Shown here in pieces: positions 1 to 14,194 of a DNA stretch of 64,000 nt (the first letter of the stretch is position 1; the number at the start of each line of letters is the position of its first letter). The notes under the pieces were generated by a model. It had not been told where the DNA came from. It was given only the letters and a program-made list of their open reading frames with translations, and ran no database searches. The position numbers and the translations under genes are program-made. This DNA comes from Imbricaverruca yamaguchii (taxonomy: Eukaryota; Arthropoda; Thecostraca; Neoverrucidae), in assembly GCA_034440575.1 (NCBI GenBank), contig JAOTOL010001655.1, positions 1,809,501 through 1,873,500 of the forward strand, written 5' to 3'.

Positions 1-3000
1 AATTTGTGTCGGTCGGTGAACGGTGTCAGCGCCGGGCCGGCCGGCGCCGCCGCCGACCGTTGGCGTATTGTTTCGGACCGGGCCACGTCCGAGTCGACCT
101 CCGTGTAGTGTCGTCGGCCGGTCGATATGGGTGGCACGAGTTGGTGCCACCGCCTCGCGGCCGCCGGCGCATCGTAGACGACACTTCTCAATCGGGTGAC
201 CACAACGGCACCGGTCGTCACTGGCCAGTCACGTCACTTCACGCACGACAGTTTAAACACTCTAGCTAACGCTTGGTATGTACATTTTGCATATGCTGCA
301 TATCTCATGGTGCATTTCTACATTGGACGGCAAGGTAGAAGCTTACTATGTTTGGGCTTCTTTCCGTTGCAGCTGTGACACGAGCATGCTTCCGACCTCT
401 ATATTTGCTGCATTGGTGCACAACAGAATATGCTATGAATCGCTGACGACACAAACTTTCCCCGTTACAGCAGTGACTTCCATGGTGACCTTTCACATGT
501 GTTTGGCATTGACGGATGCAGTGAAATGCATGATGCAGGAGCCATCCCCTCTCTAGATTCCGACGTGTCTAGAATGCTTCAACTGATGTGATTTTCGTCG
601 TAAACTCCTAATGATGTGGATTGCAAAAATGCTATGCTTAGTAATGCATAGAAACAGCTCACATTCAAACATACATTCAGCATTTCCTTACCATGTAGGA
701 AGATAATGAATATGCTCCAACTCTAGTTGAGCATTGGTTTGTACACTTGAGTACTCGATGTTCACCAAGTAGATATAGCTATTGATTTGGCGAGCTGAAG
801 TTAAATGAGAAGAGGTACAAGATCGCGGGTGAAAACTGGCATGATAAACCCGCAGCCCAAGACATTTACGGAAAGTGTTTTTATGCAGGGGCGTTTATGC
901 TACCCCTGCAGAACGGGGAAACAATCTGATGCATTTCTGATATAACACCGACACGCTATCTCGCTTTGAAAGTTGGCATGCCTTCCGTGGCGTGTTTTTC
1001 GCATAATGTGCAAAAACTGCGTTCTGAGCATCTTAGATTTCGGAGTAACCTCGGCCAGTGCAATTTGAAGCCAGGTAACGGGCTCGTCTCAAAACATTTT
1101 TAGATGTGCATTGAAAAGAAATCAACAAACCATACAATGTGCAGTCAGAATGAAATAAGGGCGCATATATAAATGATCAATTGACAACACAAGGATAGGA
1201 AGTGTAACCTGAGGTCCAGTCCGTAGTCTAAATTAAGGATTCAAATAGACAGATGTTTCATTGTCTATAATTTTGTTTCCAATAAATGGTTGCTAAAAGC
1301 CGGCATATTTGTCACGTGAAATTGTGTTGTATATATATGTACTGTGTTTGGAATCACTATGAAGTCAGGTTGCTCAGCTATGATGCGAAACGTTTCGAAA
1401 GTGCATGCATTTCAATCTCTCTGGATGCTACAACTACAATCCAGACTATTTCGTAGAAAAAGAACTAAAGCAGGATAATTTCTGACCTCGAGTTAATTCA
1501 TAGTATGATTTGGACTCCTATGTTAGACTTTATGAAAAGAAGATTGTTCCCAGAAATTCTTTGAATGTTAAATACATGACGGGCATATGTTCTTGCCGAT
1601 TATGAATGGGTGTAGAAGGGATTGCCATGTTGGGCTTCGTTGCATTTTCCTGGGCGCCATCAATTTCTGCACTTGATGTTTTCAGCAATCCATCACATAT
1701 TTCCAGATATCTGACCTCCACTGGATCGGTGATTGACCTATGTTCGTGTCGCATGTGTTGAACTAAGTCTTCAGTTTGAGTATCATCGATATTGAAGCTT
1801 GAAATCGCATTTGTTTTACAACCACAGGTCGAGAACAACGGCGAAGACGGGTGACTGTCTGCAACCAGTTTTTGGCCTACTTGACCTGACCTGAATGGTG
1901 ACAAAAATAGACGAACAAAGTGTTTCACGTGACTCTGAGCGTTCAAGTAAGTGGTTGCACCACACCACTCATCGTATTTCTATATCTCGTTTAGAACAAA
2001 GGTTGTGGAGAGTTATATTGAGCCCAGCGCCGCGATAGTTAGTAAATTATCCTGCATTGTGCAAGTTGCTACATAAATTCGTCCAGTACCACCATGAAAC
2101 ATTGTCAATTTGCAAATCCCAATAGTTATCTTCTTTTGGTCTCGGTTCACGAACCTATCATTTCAGTTGCTTTCTGGATTACCTAAAAATTCAATTGCTG
2201 GCCACCTGCCGATGAGCTGGAGGACCAGACATTACACATCGAACGCCGGTATCCGCATCCGGTCCAGGAGCGCCAATCCAACTCCAAGCTCTCTGTTCGT
2301 CATCAAATTCAGCCGGCTTGCGTCAGAAAACGCTCTGAACTTTATCTAGCGTGCCAAAATGGTAACATCTGCCGTCATTGTGAGATGTCTGGCACAAGGA
2401 GAAGTTCGTCTGAACTTCGCCGAGTGGAAATTGATGGGTGTGGACCACTCGAGCATATGTACTCAGAGGAAACCCCCGTCGTCTCTAGCTTGGGTACCTG
2501 TGCAATATCAAGCAACCAATGGTATTCCCGACAAGTGTAAGCTTGGCTCCGTGGTAGAAGATATCACGTGCAAACCTGTGATTGCTTTCTCAATGGAAGA
2601 AGATAGAGATTGGTGTTCTTGCCAGAATTTCTGAGACGGGATAGATCTCGCCCATACCTTAAGGTGTGTCGCATAGACTTGCAGCCCGGATTTTTTTCCA
2701 ATCAATTAGCGCCAAGTTCCTGATTCCGGTGAGTTGTTAATGGGAAATATGCTAAGATATTTCGCTACTGATTGGATAAATTATGCACAAGTCATGAGAA
2801 TTTGTTCTTTAGCTGCGGTATAATGCTATCGGTAGAAATATTGTTCATCCATCTTTTATTTTCGTTTATGTATATTTCGAAGCGCGCACAATCCCAAATT
2901 CACATCCTCTGCCCACTGTTGTCGAATCGATATAGCTGGAAGTGCATTGTCCGACACTGGTCAGTGAAAACTGACAATTGCCTTATACCCTTTTCCTCTT

Positions 3001-3080
3001 CTTTAAATAAATTCGGTCCGAATTCTTACTGCGGGGGCTTTATGGAACTGTGTCCTATGCTAAACAGCTTTTGCGTGAAC
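1..3080. other. No recognised gene
   Basis: The first 240 bases are GC-rich, with CCG and CGG runs, and could belong to the promoter or an exon of a gene outside the window; no family could be recognised. From 240 to 3080 the sequence is AT-richer and unique-looking. Its open frames are short and show no conserved motif. Confidence 0.5.
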
Positions 3081-3119
3081 TCTGTCCCAATCACCCGATT
3101 CGTTAATTCCAGTTCAACG

Positions 3120-3325
3120 GCAGAATTTAAGCAGAGAGCTTTACATTCCGTCGATACACCGACACAGTCGTTCCGGCGCTGCGCACACGTACTACTCGGG
3201 CCACGTGCCAGCTGGTCCTCCCAGTCGGGGGGCACGCGAGCGTGCGAAGCGACTCGAACCCTGTATTGCCAGGACAGGAAACACCAATGTAGGCCTGTGC
3301 CCTCACCACCCGGGCTACTTGGGTC
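3120..3325 (-). mobile_element. tRNA-headed SINE-like unit
   Basis: Read on the - strand from about 3325, the sequence has an A-box-like stretch (TGGTGAGGGCAC) and about 45 bases later a B box (GGTTCGAGTC), followed by an unrelated body. That is the plan of a tRNA-derived SINE head. No target-site duplication was identified and the 3' end (low coordinates) is uncertain. It directly adjoins the tandem array at 3327. Confidence 0.4.
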
Positions 3326-3326
3326 G

Positions 3327-3670
3327 TAGGAATGACGGATTGGCGTCCATGAGTGTATCTAGTGTCGTTCCAGAAATGTCGGATTGGAGTCATTTGGTGC
3401 ATTTGTCGTCCTATAAATTCCGGATTGGTGTCATTTAGGGCATCTGATGTCGTCCTAGGAATGCCGGATTGGTGTCCATGGCTGTATCTGGTGTTCTCTT
3501 AGGAATGCTGGATTAGCGTCATTTAGCGCATCTGCCGTTCTAGGAATGCTGGCTTGGTGTCAGTGAGTGCATCTGATGTCGTCCCAGGAATACCGGATTA
3601 GTGTAATTTAGCGCATCTGTCGTTCTAGCAATGCCGGACTGGTGTCCATGGGTGTATCTCATGTCGTCTG
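3327..3670. repeat. 41-44-bp tandem array
   Basis: About seven to eight diverged copies of a unit built on 'AATGCCGGATTGGTGTC', with 'GCATCTGATGTCGT' in between. Successive 'AATNCCGG' landmarks lie near 3375, 3416, 3460, 3504, 3545, 3589 and 3630, so spacing alternates between about 41 and 44 bases, suggesting a two-unit higher order. Confidence 0.85.
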
Positions 3671-3934
3671 GTGTCGTCGTTGGCTTCACAGGCCAGAATT
3701 TGAACACCTCTTCAAGAGATGGTGTGCCCTGTTCCCAACGAGTGTTTTAAAAGCCCATACTGGTTTGCACCAATATTTCCGATCGCCTCTGACGTTGTCT
3801 CACGTTCTTAAGCTACCGCTGGTCTCCGCCACGTACACTTTTTGACACTGACAGTCTTAGCGATAAGTGACTCCGAGTGTTGCGTCCAGTGCCGCCTGGC
3901 CTTGTGTTGCACCAACCAAGTGCGAAGGAGACCA

Positions 3935-4830
3935 GCCACGCCGTCAAAAGGAAGTCATCCTCACTAAGCTTAGAACTGGTTGCACAAAAGCAACACAGCT
4001 TCAACTAGAGGATGACCACAACAGCTCACTGCAACGCCTACAACACAACATTGAGCAGAAGTGACATCCTGCTAGACTATGGTAGCATTGGTGCTCAAAG
4101 GCAATCACTTAAGGGCTTCTGCAAAACAGAGTGCATCACCCTCTCACTTTCACTACTTCTGGGTGAAAGCACCTATAATCCTTCCAATTGCTATTTGGCT
4201 ATATGTACTCCACCGAGCTAGCAGGAGCATTGTAGACAACACACCATCAACACGGACTCCAACAGCACTGCATGCCCATGGATCACTGCACTGCATGCCC
4301 ACAGAAATAAGTAAAAACCCATCCACGAATGGCATCGGACATGCATGAGCCGATTAGCTTTCCCATTCGAAATAAATGGTTGCCTACTGGTGCCGTCGTC
4401 GGACGTAGATGGGTCGACTTGCCTTATAATTAGCACAGCGTAAAACTGTTACCCGGAGGTGGCATCGGGGTGGATGAGCCGGTTTGCCTTGCAATTAATA
4501 GCATGCACCGGCTAGCCAGAGGTGCAACGGACATTGAGCCTAATTACACCCTGCACAACTTAAGCACAACCTGGCATAAAAACATACTGCTATTAAACCA
4601 CTACTAACAGATAACACGCGACAGCTGGCGTGATAGCCCGTGTGGACAATTAACTCCTTGTTCGCATGGTAAAGATCCTTCGGTGCTCTTTGACAAGAGT
4701 TGCTAATATCGGCACCCTGGCAAAACCAACTTTCTCGTTAACCATACAGACCTCAACTATGAATTATCTTGCGGAGGAGTAAAGTAAACTAAAGACGCTA
4801 AACATTTGGGAGGCGGCCCCGTCTAGCCTG
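3935..4830 (+). mobile_element. I-like non-LTR retrotransposon, 3' fragment
   Basis: This is a diverged + strand copy of the 3' end of the element found on the - strand at 15.8-19.6 kb. The shared part runs from the end of the last ORF (around the LRTGC and LLD words) into a long 3' untranslated region. The latter has repeated modules related to GACGTAGATGAGCCGATTTG at about 4340-4510 and a block with GGCACCCTGGCAAAA near 4710. Frames are broken throughout. The 5' part is missing, as expected of 5'-truncated LINE copies. The 3' limit is approximate and no clear poly-A tail was seen. Confidence 0.75.
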
Positions 4831-4839
4831 TGCCTTTAG

Positions 4840-7320
4840 CACCTTAACATCACATGTACTATAACGTAACGCTCTTAATGTAAACATATACTTAGATTTG
4901 CTTGTAAAACCCAACCTCTTTAAATGCGGCACAAATGATCATATTGTACGCCTCTAACCTCACCTCCCCCTCCCTCAGTGCGAAGGCTCTGAGTGTCGTA
5001 TCGCAGTGCTATATTGCGTATCGTATGACCATCAGGCGTGTGTGATCCCTGAAGGTTTCTCAACTCCCGTCTGCGCTGCGTCACATTTTGTAGCGTTTTC
5101 TCCCCAGGAACTGTTTCTGGGTAATTGCTAAGCTGCAGGATCCTTTCAACTCGTCTGTTCTCTGCCGCTTAGTCGTCCGCATCGGAACAGATCACATGAC
5201 CCCGTTTACTAATGACCCTAATGTCAATTCTTGATGTTTCCTACGGTGAGATGAAGTCCAAATACTTGTTAGTGTGAGTTGTCTTCTTCAACACGGCTGC
5301 ACTTAGGAATCTTCCCTGTGATATACCTACGTCTACGGGGGTTTTCACTGGAACTGTATTTTAACGCCTAATTTGAAGTACAACAATGTGTGCAGGTATA
5401 TACATATTATGAAGTATTATTGCTAATTCGTTGAAAAATTTATTTTTGCAAAAACAAAACAGCACTCATACTTGGAATCATTAACCAATGAGAGTCGAAA
5501 GCGTAAGCATCTCCTCTCCGCGATCATCGCAAAAATATATCATTTACCACTGAGAAGGCGGTCTGAATCATTCTAGAGTTTGGTGCGACAGAAAACATCC
5601 CTACACGCATACTCCAAGGTATCGCCGCGAAGAATTCCAGCATACAACATTTGTAAACGACTGGTGAAATCCCTACATCGTCTGAAGGCCAGGTGCGACC
5701 AAAGCGTTTCCCAGGTGTGTGACCCTCACTTTCGCCAGGTATTTTCTGCAAAAATTAAAGAAATTCCTCACCTTATCAGAAGGAAAAGAGGCATTTTTAC
5801 CTCGTCATTCCGACCGAAGCATTCGTCATGTCTGTGTCAACTGCCCAGACGATTGCCGGAAAAGAGCTGAGGTGGTAACCGTACAGACTGCCTGTCGCCT
5901 TATCCTTCAGAAATTCGCCAAAAAAAACAGGCAGAGTAGCATTTTGGAAATGGCTTCTTAAACGGCCGGTATGGATTGAGGACAAACCGATTTGGACCCA
6001 ACGAAGAAAGAATGGTTCGTCCTCAATAAAAAAAAAATGTTCAAAAATCTTCGTCCATGACCGACACAATGAGCAATACTGAGCTCTACACAAGTCTAAT
6101 TTTGAAGTAAATGATTGAAAGAGCGATGCGCTCCCATTGGTTCAGCACCCAGTCGCCAACGGCCAGACATATATTGATGTTCTGAGGACGGTGGTCTGGC
6201 CCAAAGTACATTCGCGGGTCACCAGGCGGGGGTAATGGTTCGAGCAGGACGGCCCCTACACGCATACCACGACAGTGGCCCGAGCTTGGCTCGGCGATAC
6301 CTTTGAAAGAAGAAGTCGGATCGTCAGTCGGCTGACTGACGACTCGCTATCCGCGCGGAGTGCTGACTTGTCATCCATTTGACAAGTGGTTCTGGTCTGC
6401 GACCATAACAGAGATCAGAAGGCCTTCTGCCATTGCGCTGGGTGGTCTAAGGACGGCTGTGGAAGATTTCGCAGATGTCATGGACCGACCAGACACGACC
6501 AGAGTGGTGCGAAAGCTCCGCGATTGAGCCGAAAGGTGTGCACAAAAGGAGGGGCCTGGTCTGAGAGAATGTAAGGTATTCAAGCTTCCATGGTGTTCGA
6601 GTAATGGTGTGTTGTTCATTGGCATAAACATACTGCCATCGGTCGGCTCTCATATTCATGCGTATATGGATATTATATATATATATATATATGTATATTC
6701 TCTAATTTGCTCTGACCCTTGGTGCCATCCTAGAATTACCCCCCTCGCGATCGAGATTGGGCCATTGTTCGGCTACCTCTCCTTGGGCGGTGCGCCCGAC
6801 AGCAGACACGGGCAAACTACTTGACCTCGACGTCGATGTAGTTCCATTTCATTTTGAAGGTTACCAGAATATGCCCGTGCAGCCCAACATTGAATATGCC
6901 AGAATATGCCATCAGCAAGGACGGCATCGCCTATTCATATCAGGCACAAAAAGAGATAGCACGTCTGGCCCTGGACCGTACACACGGCTGGTTTCAATGC
7001 GTGCTCGCTGCAGCATCGGACATATCGAGCTGCACGTGCACACTGGGATGAGGTCGACAGACGCGACTCAATGGCACCGCCAATCGCGCTCCAATCGGCG
7101 GCTGATCAGTACCCGATGCCGGCCGGTCCATAGGTCACACAACTCGCGGCCAGCCGTCTGGTAACGGCCGGCTGCGGTACCGCCGACGGCCAGACGCCGG
7201 CAGGTATCCTGATCGGGCTGAGTGGTCGGTCTGGCCGGCCGGTCGGCTCGCCCGGCCGGCCGTGTCCGGGGTAGCTCCTGACACCGTCGGTCGGCCCGCG
7301 TTCCGCCGCTTCTCGACCGT
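4840..7320. other. No recognised gene
   Basis: Unassigned sequence. An (AT)n microsatellite lies at 6672-6693. A perfect hairpin with 8-bp arms CGTCAGTC/GACTGACG and loop GGCT lies at 6322-6341. Open frames up to about 135 codons have no recognisable domain. Confidence 0.5.
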
Positions 7321-7329
7321 CCCCTGCCC

Positions 7330-7880
7330 GGTTTCAACCGTCCACGCACTGTGTGCTCGTCCACAGCCGTGCACATGCTCCACATGCGCGTCCACAGCCG
7401 TCCATAAACTGCGTGCTCGTGCACAGCCGTCCACATTTTCCGTGCGCGTACAGAGCCGTCCACAGCCGTCCACATGCTCCACATGCGCGTCCACAGCCGT
7501 CCATATACTGCGTGCTCGTGCACATCCGTCCACATCTTCCGTGCGCGTACAGAGCCGTCCACAGCCGTCCACATGCTCCACATGCGCGTCCACAGCCGTC
7601 CATATACTGCGTGCTCGTGCACATCCGTCCACATCTTCCGTGCGCGTACAGAGCCGTCCACATCTTCCGTGCGCGTACAGAGCCGTCCACGACCTCCGTG
7701 CCCGTCTTCAGCCGCCCACAAATTCCGCACCAGTCTCCAGCCGTCCACAGCCTTCTTGTCCGTCCCCAGCCGTCCACAATCAGTGTGACCGTCCCCAGCC
7801 GCCCACAAATTCCCCGCCCGACCCCAGCCGTCAATATTCTTCGGGTCCGTCCCCAGGCGTCCACAAACTCCGGCCCGGCT
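7330..7880. repeat. Minisatellite with 99-bp higher-order period
   Basis: The array is built from short units around 'CGTCCACAGCCGTCCACA'. In its centre three units form a higher-order repeat: the landmark CACATGCGCG occurs at 7381, 7480 and 7579, exactly 99 bases apart. After 7690 the units degenerate (CCGTCCACAA and similar). Because 99 is a multiple of three, several long frames on both strands run through it. They are low-complexity and were not called as genes. Confidence 0.9.
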
Positions 7881-7889
7881 CTGGCTGTC

Positions 7890-10800
7890 GGCTTCCCCGT
7901 TTCCTTCTCCGACCCGCCAGTTAGTTAGTTATTTGGGCTTTAGGGCTTTAGATCCGCCAACGAAACATCGACCTCTTCTCCAGCAGTGGTCCAGACACTT
8001 CATTGTATCCTGCTCGCCAGAGGAGGCGCACTGATGTTTTGTTTTTTGGGTAGGAGATCAGTGACATAGCCAATAGTTATTCAGGAGAAATTAGATAGGA
8101 GATGTAGGTCATAATAGCATAACCTAATGCAATTCATATGGGAAATAATAGTAATAGTGCGAGGTGAGTCAGGGAAAAGAACGATATATAAGTACATAGA
8201 ATACAATAGGGCGAGGTGGCTTACCACCTGCCATTTGTTAGTCCAGATAATAACCTGAAAAATTGATGTCGATGGGCCAATTCGTGTAACGGGGGATCAA
8301 AGCGGCAGAGTTGCTGTTCCCCAATTTACACTTGGATGCAAACCCACAGTTCTTCCATGCAGCTGCTTCACCTGAGAGCACGATTTGTGTAATCCTTCTG
8401 ACGTGCTATTACATGCAATTGCAATGGATGCTTAAATGCATAAAATTTGTCATTCCTCGAGAAGTAAAGTTGTGTTTCTCCTCTACCTTTCCGATCAGTC
8501 TCAAAAACTATCTCTCTGGTCATCTCGCTCCCTCTGGACCAGTCTTACAAATCATAGGCGTAGGAACGTCTCAAAAAGTGGGTGGTTCAGGATTAACAGC
8601 ATGGGCGCACCCAAAAAATTCGCAAAGTACCATGGTAGAGCACTTTTGGATAGAAAACCCGATAATTTGAATAGTGAACACACAACTTTCAAGGGGAAAG
8701 CCAAATGGCCCCTAAGGAGAGGTGACAGACCCCTGGTTGACCGCAAGATGTGGTGCTGAAAAAAGAACTATCATCGCTGCATAAGTACTTTCAAATTCCC
8801 ACTTCTCGCTGAACGTGGAAATCTTCACGACTGGTGGATTCAATAATAGGTTTTAATTCCTCATGCAAGGGAAACGATTAGTAACTATTACTGTTCAAAT
8901 AAAATTTCCTTCAACTTCCGCTATGTGTGTGTGTGTGTGGAATGCAAGCTCATTACAGCCTCACTAATGAATATGTGGTGCGCCCTAGTTTCCATAAATT
9001 CGTAATTTACGTCATTAAGATGTCCCCCTGGTATATGTTCACCGATGTTGGTGAGGAGAAGAATACGTAAGAGTGTAGCTTTACAGTCAATAACAGTCAA
9101 AGGACCACAGTGAAACTTCGTTGTTGTAGGGTCATGCCCAAGTCTGCATGGCTGAAGAAATGAGGTGCTGCGCTGTGATATGTACAGCCGTTATTTAGTT
9201 ATGGATTTCGAGTTTTTCTCATATTCAAATGTGTGCATGCTGTATTTTAGGAAACTTAGATGTCTCAAATGTGTGAGAGTTGCAACATCTGCCATTGTTA
9301 CCCCCTTCACATTTTTAAAAGTTGGTGTGCCGTGGCCCTCCTGCCTCGTCCTCCCCCTGTTCCTACGTCTATGCTAGACACCAGCTTTCTGGCCATCTCA
9401 TGGCTATCGAACCTCTTGGGATAGAAATATGGTGTACCTATTGCATGACGCTCACATGGATGTTATTGTGTATGCGTATTTTTAACGAATATATCGACTG
9501 CATAGATGGATATGCACAAGCTTGCAGACATATGAACATCCTGCAACATGTCAATATCATCCATAAATACAAGACAGCTGTGTGCATTGGTCTGCATTTT
9601 CACCCTCGAGATCGTGAAAAAGAATACGTTTCAGGTACGATGCTGAAGTGGAATACCGCAGTTAGATAGAGAAAAGCTTCCTCACTGAATCAGAATCTAT
9701 TGAGGAAATTTTGGAGCTACAAAAGACGAAATACGTGGCAGACCCACTCATCTACTGTGGATTTTGGAGAAGGACGTTTTCGTGATTCCTTCCATGAAAT
9801 GTGACGGGCCCGATGTTCAGTTTCAGGAATGTTGTGGGGAGTTTGTCTCGCACCTCCCATTGGACGAGGCCACCAATTGGAAACTGCGTATTGCGGCAGG
9901 AATAGTTTTATATTCCTGTATACACTTAAGCCATATTAGCACAAGACAACTATCTGAAATATAAGAACAACTATGAAGATATCTTGGTAAGTTGTTAAGT
10001 CTGTATGTTAGGACAAGTATGCTGGCATTAAGACATAATTAATCACAACGTCAGCGTTTTCATCCCATGCCTCTGGTGGTCAGTAAAGGTCAGGTTGTAT
10101 GGCCACTAGCATAGTCCCTTTTTATCCGATGGCAATACGCCCGCAATGTTCTGATGAACATCAGAGTGCGAAGTCAGTCGCGTTGCACTATTCCATCGTG
10201 CCTGCCTCGAGGTCCTGGATTCCCCGCTTTTCCTAAATAATATGGTGGTAGATTAAGAAATTCCGAATACTTAGAGGACAGCTGCAGTTTGAGGAGCAAA
10301 ACATAGTCAAGCTATGCAAACACTGCAAAAGTATCCATATTTGTGTCACACTACCGTCCTGATTGCATGCGGAGATCGTCCTGCCAAACGCGCCGCACCA
10401 GCCACCAGCGGGCGATTTCAGTTCCTGTGGACGGTTCGAACGGCGCTATCACAGTGTCGGCGCGAGTTGCTTTGCCGTGTTGCTCACTGTGCTGGTGCAA
10501 CACCAGCGACCATGGATCTGATAGCCTGGTAGAAGTGTCGTGGGGTGCGTGCGAAACATGAGTTCGTTTTAGGCACCGTACTGTTTGCTGTCTCACCTGT
10601 TTCACGCCTTTAGTCCCGATACATGCCATGGATTGTGAGTTGGACACATTTTTGCTCCACAGATACGCATTAGACAGTAGCCATGATAGTGCCCTGAAAT
10701 AATTTTAGGTTATGTGGAGACTCACACTTAATGACAATTCCCTTTGATATCATTTTTTTGTTTGTTCTGACATCATCGAAGACAATTTTTGGTCCTGCCA

Positions 10801-12875
10801 CGAGCTATGCGTGATATTTGTATCTTTAAAAGTATTTATAGCTTCTGACAGTAGCACGGCTGACTGGTCAAGGCAGCAGATACCTACTGATATCATCACC
10901 ATTAAGCAATTTAGCAAGTAAGCATCATTAAGCAATCAAGAAAGTTCAAAGGAAGTAACTCATCAATAAGCTTTTCCCATAGACATTTGCACATTACTTG
11001 GCATTGAGTGACATGTTTGACATCGCTCCGTACCCCTCCAGCCTACAAAAAAAAATAAAGTTCCGGACACTAAATCATGGTTAGACAGGTCTTAAACTAG
11101 CAAGAGTGATATTTTATACACTTTTAATAAGCGGGTGCATCCTCAATGTAAAAATATGCATTCCAACTTTTGTGGTACAGCTCTACATTTCAAAGAAAGG
11201 AACGATGTACATCATAATGCCTAATAATTACATTTAGATGCAAATTACAAATTGCCGAGTACAAAAATGTTGATAATAAAGCACGTGAAATATGGTTGAC
11301 AAAATGTTAGTGTCTGACTTCGTTTGGGAATTTCAGTACCTGTTCGCCAACCCTGACCAAAAAGGAACTTTTGCCAGCTGTGTCTGGCTATGCTGTTCTG
11401 CGTCTCCAAACAAAACGATGCAGACTCCTCAACAAGATCAGTCAGCAGACTCAATAAAACTCCTGGAACTACATGAATTAGAATTATGCCTTGGAAGCAG
11501 TAATGCAGTTTTAGGATTTTGTAAGTTTCTGCAGCTTTTATTTGACGTTCAGAAATAGTTAATCGGTGTAGAAGTGACTCTCAATGTCAGTCACTTTGCG
11601 GAAGTCCTCCGAAATATGTTGCTGGATGTGCTTGGGCACCCTGCCACTGTGTTGGCGATTTGGGCCGTTTCTGTGTGTCATGATGAGAATTGTTGCATGT
11701 TGTTTGTGACCTTTGACGAGTTTGTAGCGTGCAGCAGCCCTCTTCCGTAAACGTACGCCTGCATCATGCAAAGAGAAGAGCTCAAGGATCGCCCTTTCAG
11801 TCTGGTAACTCATGATCATGTATTGGACGCGCTGTCGGTGTCACAACCACAGACGATCCCGGAGTTCCCGGAGTTCCGGCGCGAAGCTGCTTCCAAGACA
11901 AGATTTCTGGTGCGAGTGCACCATGAAATGCTGCTGCCCAGCAGTGACGCTTCTAGTGCATACTCTGTATCAGCCAAGGAGAGGAGATTCGAAAAAATGA
12001 TAGGTCACGTCATCAACTCTGCCCTATCGAGGCTTCACCTAGGCCGAAATTCTCACCAATGAAACATTGAACACTGATAACTTCCACAAAATGCTTCATA
12101 AAGCGTTCGGCGTCCAAAATTTCTGATATAGCGGATATTATGGTGGTGGATAATAGTTCAGATTAACATGCGACATCGCTGTCTGTTATCAGCTCCAGCC
12201 AGCTCCTCAGTACACCGCTGAACGACCACCAGTGTGTACATGGTGACCAGTCGCAGCGGCAGCCGACCCTCATTCGGCATACCAGGGTACATTATGGCTC
12301 AAAGCGAAGACGCGAGGTCAAAGGCCTGCGTATCATTGGACATCGCTGGAGGCGATGTTGGACAAGTGAGGGGCCGGCAATTTAGTGGTCCCAAACTGTG
12401 ACTGTAGGACCGTAGCGGGCTCTTGTAGGATTAGCTCGATAAGCGTGCTCGAGTGTTCCTCACCATCAGAGCCGTTCGTGTTATTGTGTTTGTACAGCGG
12501 TCGCGCCACTCGTTCTCGCCATCAGGTCGCTATTGATGCGCTGTTCCCCAGTGGCCGGTGCTGCCATCTTGTAAAGGCAGAAATAAGGTACAGTGTAAGC
12601 GCTGCACGGGGTGTTGCTGTCCCATGCATGTTGTCATGTTCTCCCATGCTTCCGCAAGTCCGGCAGGCGCAGATGTGTAAAACAGAGAGGAAAGGGATTC
12701 ACCCCAAACCTTTTCCAAGTGTTCCGCATACGAATACCCTTGATTGCGATGCCTCCTCTCCAATTTCACTCCTAATAATCGCTGGCACTTCTAGTTAGCG
12801 CATATTGGGTGAAATTAGATGGGCCAGGTAAATATTAAAAGAGAGCTAAGTGCCGGCACCTGGGAGAATTTCAAT

Positions 12876-12936
<61 letters not shown>

Positions 12937-14190
12937 AAATCTTTGTAGCGGATGCGCATCCACCGGCCATCTGGCGGCCAACTGAGAACTAAGCCGTTGC
13001 TGGCCGCGCGCGTCTGTCATCTAACATGTCAACCTGACGTTCGCTCTCTTGACGCTAGATGTCAGTGTAGTGATTTACGTATCCAGGTCCGTTTCATCTC
13101 GTTTCTCCGCTCATCTCCAATGCACTATGTCCAGTAGCCACCTGACATAATAGCCTTCCACTTCACTGAGCCGACTTACTTGTATACTTAACGCGCTTCC
13201 ATTTACTTGTCCATATTTTTTTGCCTGTATTTTTGTGCCACCACACCAGCTTTTCCTTGCAAACGCTTTGCGCTGCCATTCTTGCCATGTTCAATGTTAA
13301 TGCCATTCTCATACATCCGGGCACCGCAAGTAAGTTTTCAGTGTATGCCCGGCAGCTACGCTATGTTTTTGTCCGGAGTTTTCGAGAACCTTTGGAGAAC
13401 AGTGTGTTGTGTATAATGTACACAAATGCATTCACTTCGCAGACGAGGTAGAGCTGCATGGACCGCCAGATACGTCGTGTTTCAGATTTGGACAATTCCC
13501 GAGGCAGGAAAAACATGCCATCAGAAATGGCAACAATCTAGCACCGTAGCTAGCGCGACGGCTTCATGAGTGTCACATGTGGACGTCAATGCAAATATCT
13601 TGGCGATTTTTATATCTCTTGTGCAAAAGGTGATAAGTGTAAATTGATAGAGGGATCAGTAGTCGTATTCGTTCAGAATTTTGTAGAAACGGTTCTAATC
13701 ACCGTTTATACAATTTTTTCCTCGCAGAGGGCATTGTTCATCCGTTAGGGGCTGCTCTCTATCTCAGGAGAATCGCAGTCCAGTCCTCTCTGACTTCCAG
13801 AGATCCTCTTCATTGCTCAGGGCTCTCGCCTGGTTTTAAGGGTCCATCATAATCCCCGATAACTTTTTCTAGCTTTTATCTCAAGGGAAGTTCTGGTTTG
13901 AGATGGTCCCTCACTAGTTTACTTTAGCTCTTATTGCCCCTGCTCACCCCCCAGGGTTCTTTCAAACCCCAAGAGTACCCAACTATATAAAATATAAATA
14001 TAGATATATGATAATTACGATAATATATGGTAATTTTCTGCTTCTGCGCGCCTGGAGGACTTCTCTCGCCCCTAGGCGTCATACTTCTATCACCTGTTAT
14101 GGGTTCCATTCCAGCTGAGTCTGCTCTTTTCAGATCGGCGCTTGGTGGAAGGGCTGTTGCAGCGGCAATCGAGGCGGACGGTGTCGGTTA
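7890..14190. other. No recognised gene; microsatellites
   Basis: Long stretch without a supported gene. It holds a (GT)n run near 8924-8938 and a pure (AT)n run at 12879-12932. The part at 13740-13960 has recurring 'agctc/ctctc' words like those in reverse complement at 20.6-21.6 kb, possibly a degenerate dispersed repeat. No RNA gene or conserved domain was recognised. Confidence 0.5.
12879..12932. repeat. (AT)n microsatellite
   Basis: Uninterrupted AT dinucleotide repeat of about 27 units. Confidence 0.95.
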
Positions 14191-14194
14191 CGTG

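Noticed and set aside
7068..7928. Long open frames through the 7.3-7.9 kb array on both strands
   Set aside because: They exist only because the repeat period is a multiple of three; no domain, no splice context.
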